From assembly GCF_030711405.1 (NCBI RefSeq), contig NZ_JAULSI010000035.1, positions 1 through 64,000 of the forward strand: a DNA stretch of 64,000 nt. Direction: 5' to 3'. The notes below the pieces were generated by a model, which saw nothing but the letters and a program-made list of their open reading frames with translations, had not been told where the DNA came from and did not search any database. Source of the stretch: Massilia brevitalea. GTDB lineage: Bacteria; Pseudomonadota; Gammaproteobacteria; Burkholderiales; Burkholderiaceae_D. Position numbers and translations under genes: made by a program. Positions within the stretch are counted from its first letter, which is position 1. Each line of letters opens with the position of its first letter. Shown here piece by piece: positions 61,714 through 64,000 of this stretch.

Positions 61714-64000
61714 TCAGGTTTCCTTCTCTAGCATGGCATTGAGCGATTGCCGGACCGCCTGGAAGGCGTGTTCCATGTCGGTGAGGAGCGCATCGGCGCC
61801 CTCGATGGTGTCGGCGCGGCCGAGCTGTTCGAGGTCCTTGCACAGGCCGGCCATCCCCTCAGCGCCGACGTTCGCGCTGGCCGATTTCAGACTGTGGGCG
61901 ATGCGCCTGACGGTGCCGGCGTCGTGGCCGCCGACGGCCTGGCGCAGCGTGCGCAGGTGCTGGGGCACGTCGCCGACGTAGGCGTTGATCACCTTCTGCA
62001 CCAGGATGTCGCCGCCGTCGCGGCTCAGGGCGCGGATCTTGTCGAGCGCGGCGCCGTTGATGGCTTCGCGCTGGATCGCCTCGCGCGCTTCAGGCGGCAG
62101 CGTCGGCGGCGCGTCGCCGTGGTGCACGCTGCCGGCCAGCGGCAGCGCGATCCAGCGGCCGATGACGGCGGCCAGCTGCTGCTGGGTGAAGGGCTTCGAC
62201 AGGTAATCGTCCATGCCGGCGGCGAGGCAGGCTTCGCGGTCGCCCTGCAGGGCATTCGCGGTGATCGCAATGATGGGCAAGGTGCGCGGAATACCGGATT
62301 CGCGCTCGGCGCGGCGGATCGCGGCGGTGGCGGCAAAGCCATCCATCACCGGCATCTGGCAATCCATCAGCACCGCCTCGACGCCGCCCTTGCGCACCGC
62401 CTGCAAGGCTTCCATGCCGTTCTGCGCCACCTGCGCCTGCAGGCCCAGGCTTTCCAGCATCGCCTTCGCGACCTCGACGTTCACCGGATTGTCCTCGGCC
62501 AGCAGCACCCGGCGCACCGGCGTCACCCCGCCCGGCTGGGGCAGGGCCGGCGGCGGCATGAATTGCGGCGCCGGGGCGGTGGCGCCGCGCGGGCGCGTGG
62601 CCAGGCAGGCAAACAGATCGGCCGCGCGCGCCGGCTGGATCAATTGGTAGGCCACGCCCGCTTCGCGCCGCTGCACCGGGTCGGCCGCCAGGCGCTCGGG
62701 GCTGAGCAGGACCAGGCGCGTCGGCCGCGTGACCGGATTGGCCTTGATGGTGGCGGCCAGCAGCAGGCCGCTCGAATGCTGCAGTCCCATGTCGAGCACC
62801 GCCGCATCGAAAGGCTGGCCGGTGCGGGCGGCGCTGTCGAGCTTGTCGAGCGCCTCGGCGGCGCAGGTGGCGCTGGCGCAGTCGGCCTGCCAGGCGGCCA
62901 GGTGGCGTTCGAGGCCGACGCGGCTGGTGTCGTTTTCGTCGACCACCAGCACGCGCAGGCCGTCCAGGGTGTGGTGCTGCTCGCCCGGGTCGGCGCGGCG
63001 CTTGTCGAAGCCGACCGTGAACCAGAACACCGACCCCTGCGGCTTGCCGTGCTCGACGCCGATGGCGCCGCCCATCAGTTCCACCAGCTCTTTCGAGATC
63101 GCCAGGCCGAGGCCGGTGCCGCCGTACTTGCGGGTGGTCGAATCGTCGGCCTGGGAAAAGGCCTCGAAGATGCGGCTGCGGGCGTCGCGCGCGATGCCGA
63201 TGCCGGTGTCCTGCACCTCGAAGCGCAGCATCACGGCCTGGCTGTCTTCGCCGGCTACGCGCACCCTGGCCTGGATCCGCCCCTGCTCGGTGAACTTGAT
63301 GGCGTTGCCGAGCAAATTCGCCATGATCTGGCGCAGCCGGTTCGGGTCGCCGCAGATCGCCACCGGGATGTCGTTGGCAATGTCGAAGTCGAGCGCGATG
63401 CCCTTGCCTTCGGCCTGGGGCGTGTAGACGGTGTGGATGTCTTCCAGCAGATCCCAGAGATTGAAGTTGATGTACTCGATGGTCAGCTTGCCGGCCTCGA
63501 TTTTCGAGAAGTCGAGGATGTCGTTGATGATCACCAGCAGGTGCTCGCCCGAGCGCTTCACCAGGCGCGTGTAGTTGCGCTGGTTGTCGGTGAGTTCGGT
63601 CCCGAGCAGCATCTCGGCCATGCCCAGCACGCCGTTCATCGGAGTGCGAATCTCGTGGCTCATGGTGGCGAGGAAGGCGCTCTTCGCGCGGCTGGCCGCC
63701 TCGGCGGCGTTCTTGGCGCGCTCGAGCTGCTCGGTGCGCACCGAGACCTGCCGTTCGAGTTCGTCGCGGTGGTTGGTGAGGGCCGTGCCGCGGCCTTCGA
63801 TCTGGGCCAGCATGGTGTTGAAGCTGTCGATCAGGACGCCCAGTTCGTCGTTGCGGCCATTCGCCACGCGCAGGGTGTAGTTCTGGCTCTCGGAGACCTT
63901 GCGCGCGGTGTGGATCAGCTTCGTCACCGGGTCGGCGATCGAGCGCGTGAAGCGCCGTGCCAGCACCAGCGACACCAGCAGCGACACGCAGGCCGCAGCG
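61714..64000 (-). CDS. Hybrid sensor histidine kinase, 5' end cut by the window
   Basis: The visible 762 residues or so start inside a transmembrane helix ([11 protein letters not shown]), followed by HAMP, HisKA with the phospho-acceptor His in [13 protein letters not shown], an ATPase domain ([29 protein letters not shown]), a degenerate receiver ([13 protein letters not shown]), a complete receiver ([18 protein letters not shown] with Asp in [13 protein letters not shown]) and a C-terminal Hpt domain ([15 protein letters not shown]). This is the BarA-type phosphorelay layout. The N-terminal sensor lies beyond 64000. The gene is coupled to the REC-PAS-GGDEF-EAL gene. Confidence 0.94.
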   Translation of the reverse strand, partial: AAACVSLLVSLVLARRFTRSIADPVTKLIHTARKVSESQNYTLRVANGRNDELGVLIDSFNTMLAQIEGRGTALTNHRDELERQVSVRTEQLERAKNAAEAASRAKSAFLATMSHEIRTPMNGVLGMAEMLLGTELTDNQRNYTRLVKRSGEHLLVIINDILDFSKIEAGKLTIEYINFNLWDLLEDIHTVYTPQAEGKGIALDFDIANDIPVAICGDPNRLRQIMANLLGNAIKFTEQGRIQARVRVAGEDSQAVMLRFEVQDTGIGIARDARSRIFEAFSQADDSTTRKYGGTGLGLAISKELVELMGGAIGVEHGKPQGSVFWFTVGFDKRRADPGEQHHTLDGLRVLVVDENDTSRVGLERHLAAWQADCASATCAAEALDKLDSAARTGQPFDAAVLDMGLQHSSGLLLAATIKANPVTRPTRLVLLSPERLAADPVQRREAGVAYQLIQPARAADLFACLATRPRGATAPAPQFMPPPALPQPGGVTPVRRVLLAEDNPVNVEVAKAMLESLGLQAQVAQNGMEALQAVRKGGVEAVLMDCQMPVMDGFAATAAIRRAERESGIPRTLPIIAITANALQGDREACLAAGMDDYLSKPFTQQQLAAVIGRWIALPLAGSVHHGDAPPTLPPEAREAIQREAINGAALDKIRALSRDGGDILVQKVINAYVGDVPQHLRTLRQAVGGHDAGTVRRIAHSLKSASANVGAEGMAGLCKDLEQLGRADTIEGADALLTDMEHAFQAVRQSLNAMLEKET

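Overview
The window looks like chromosomal DNA of a GC-rich betaproteobacterium of the Burkholderiales, most like the Oxalobacteraceae (Massilia/Telluria group). This rests on gene order and protein character (ybgC-tolQRAB-pal-cpoB, glyA-nrdR-minor pilins-ribD-ribE, ribB-ribH-nusB, ffs-dnaX-ybaB-recR) and on GC-rich codon use. The genus is an inference.

Layout. (1) 1-16226: an accessory block. Its left edge is a 45-bp copy of the 3' half of tRNA-Lys(UUU) and its right edge is the intact tRNA-Lys gene, so it looks like a tRNA-integrated island or its remnant; no integrase is visible. It carries type VI secretion baseplate genes (tssE-tssF-tssG, divergent tssK), a spike/effector module in the order vgrG, phospholipase D effector, Sel1-repeat candidate immunity protein, PAAR tip, one broken gene, and an ankyrin-repeat lipoprotein. 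No sheath, Hcp, ClpV, TssA or membrane-complex gene is present. An exact FNR/ANR box lies upstream of vgrG and a near-perfect one lies between tssE and tssK.

(2) 16255-31279: core genes. The Tol-Pal envelope system is followed by an SDR oxidoreductase, a ZTP riboswitch ahead of glyA, and nrdR. The nrdR-pilV-pilW segment is partly duplicated; the upstream pilin copy is decayed and interrupted by a low-GC insert with one small unknown gene. A minor-pilin cluster (pilV, pilW, pilX, pilE-like, fimT, without pilY1) leads into ribD and ribE.

(3) 31305-43178: a NERD/zinc-ribbon protein, an S9 peptidase, an M16 peptidase, a REC-GAF-PAS-GGDEF-EAL protein, then ribB (with a degenerate RibA-like half), ribH and nusB. 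(4) 43256-44324: an intact IS1595-type insertion sequence with an exact 8-bp target duplication, inserted in the nusB terminator tail. (5) 44567-49584: a protein joining a papain-like protease to a serine-hydrolase-like domain, a lytic transglycosylase and ubiD. (6) 49893-53406: 4.5S RNA, dnaX, ybaB, recR. (7) 53601-64000: a GT4 glycosyltransferase with a deacetylase, a small lipoprotein, a penicillin-acylase family enzyme, a secreted protein, and a hybrid histidine kinase (cut by the window edge) coupled to a REC-PAS-GGDEF-EAL protein.

Three REPIN-like inverted doublets sit in intergenic gaps at 21917, 34707 and 49617. Riboflavin genes are split over two places (ribD-ribE and ribB-ribH). The strongest leads for novelty are the baseplate-only T6SS island with FNR-type boxes, the protease-hydrolase fusion, and the mosaic nrdR/pilin duplication with its foreign insert.
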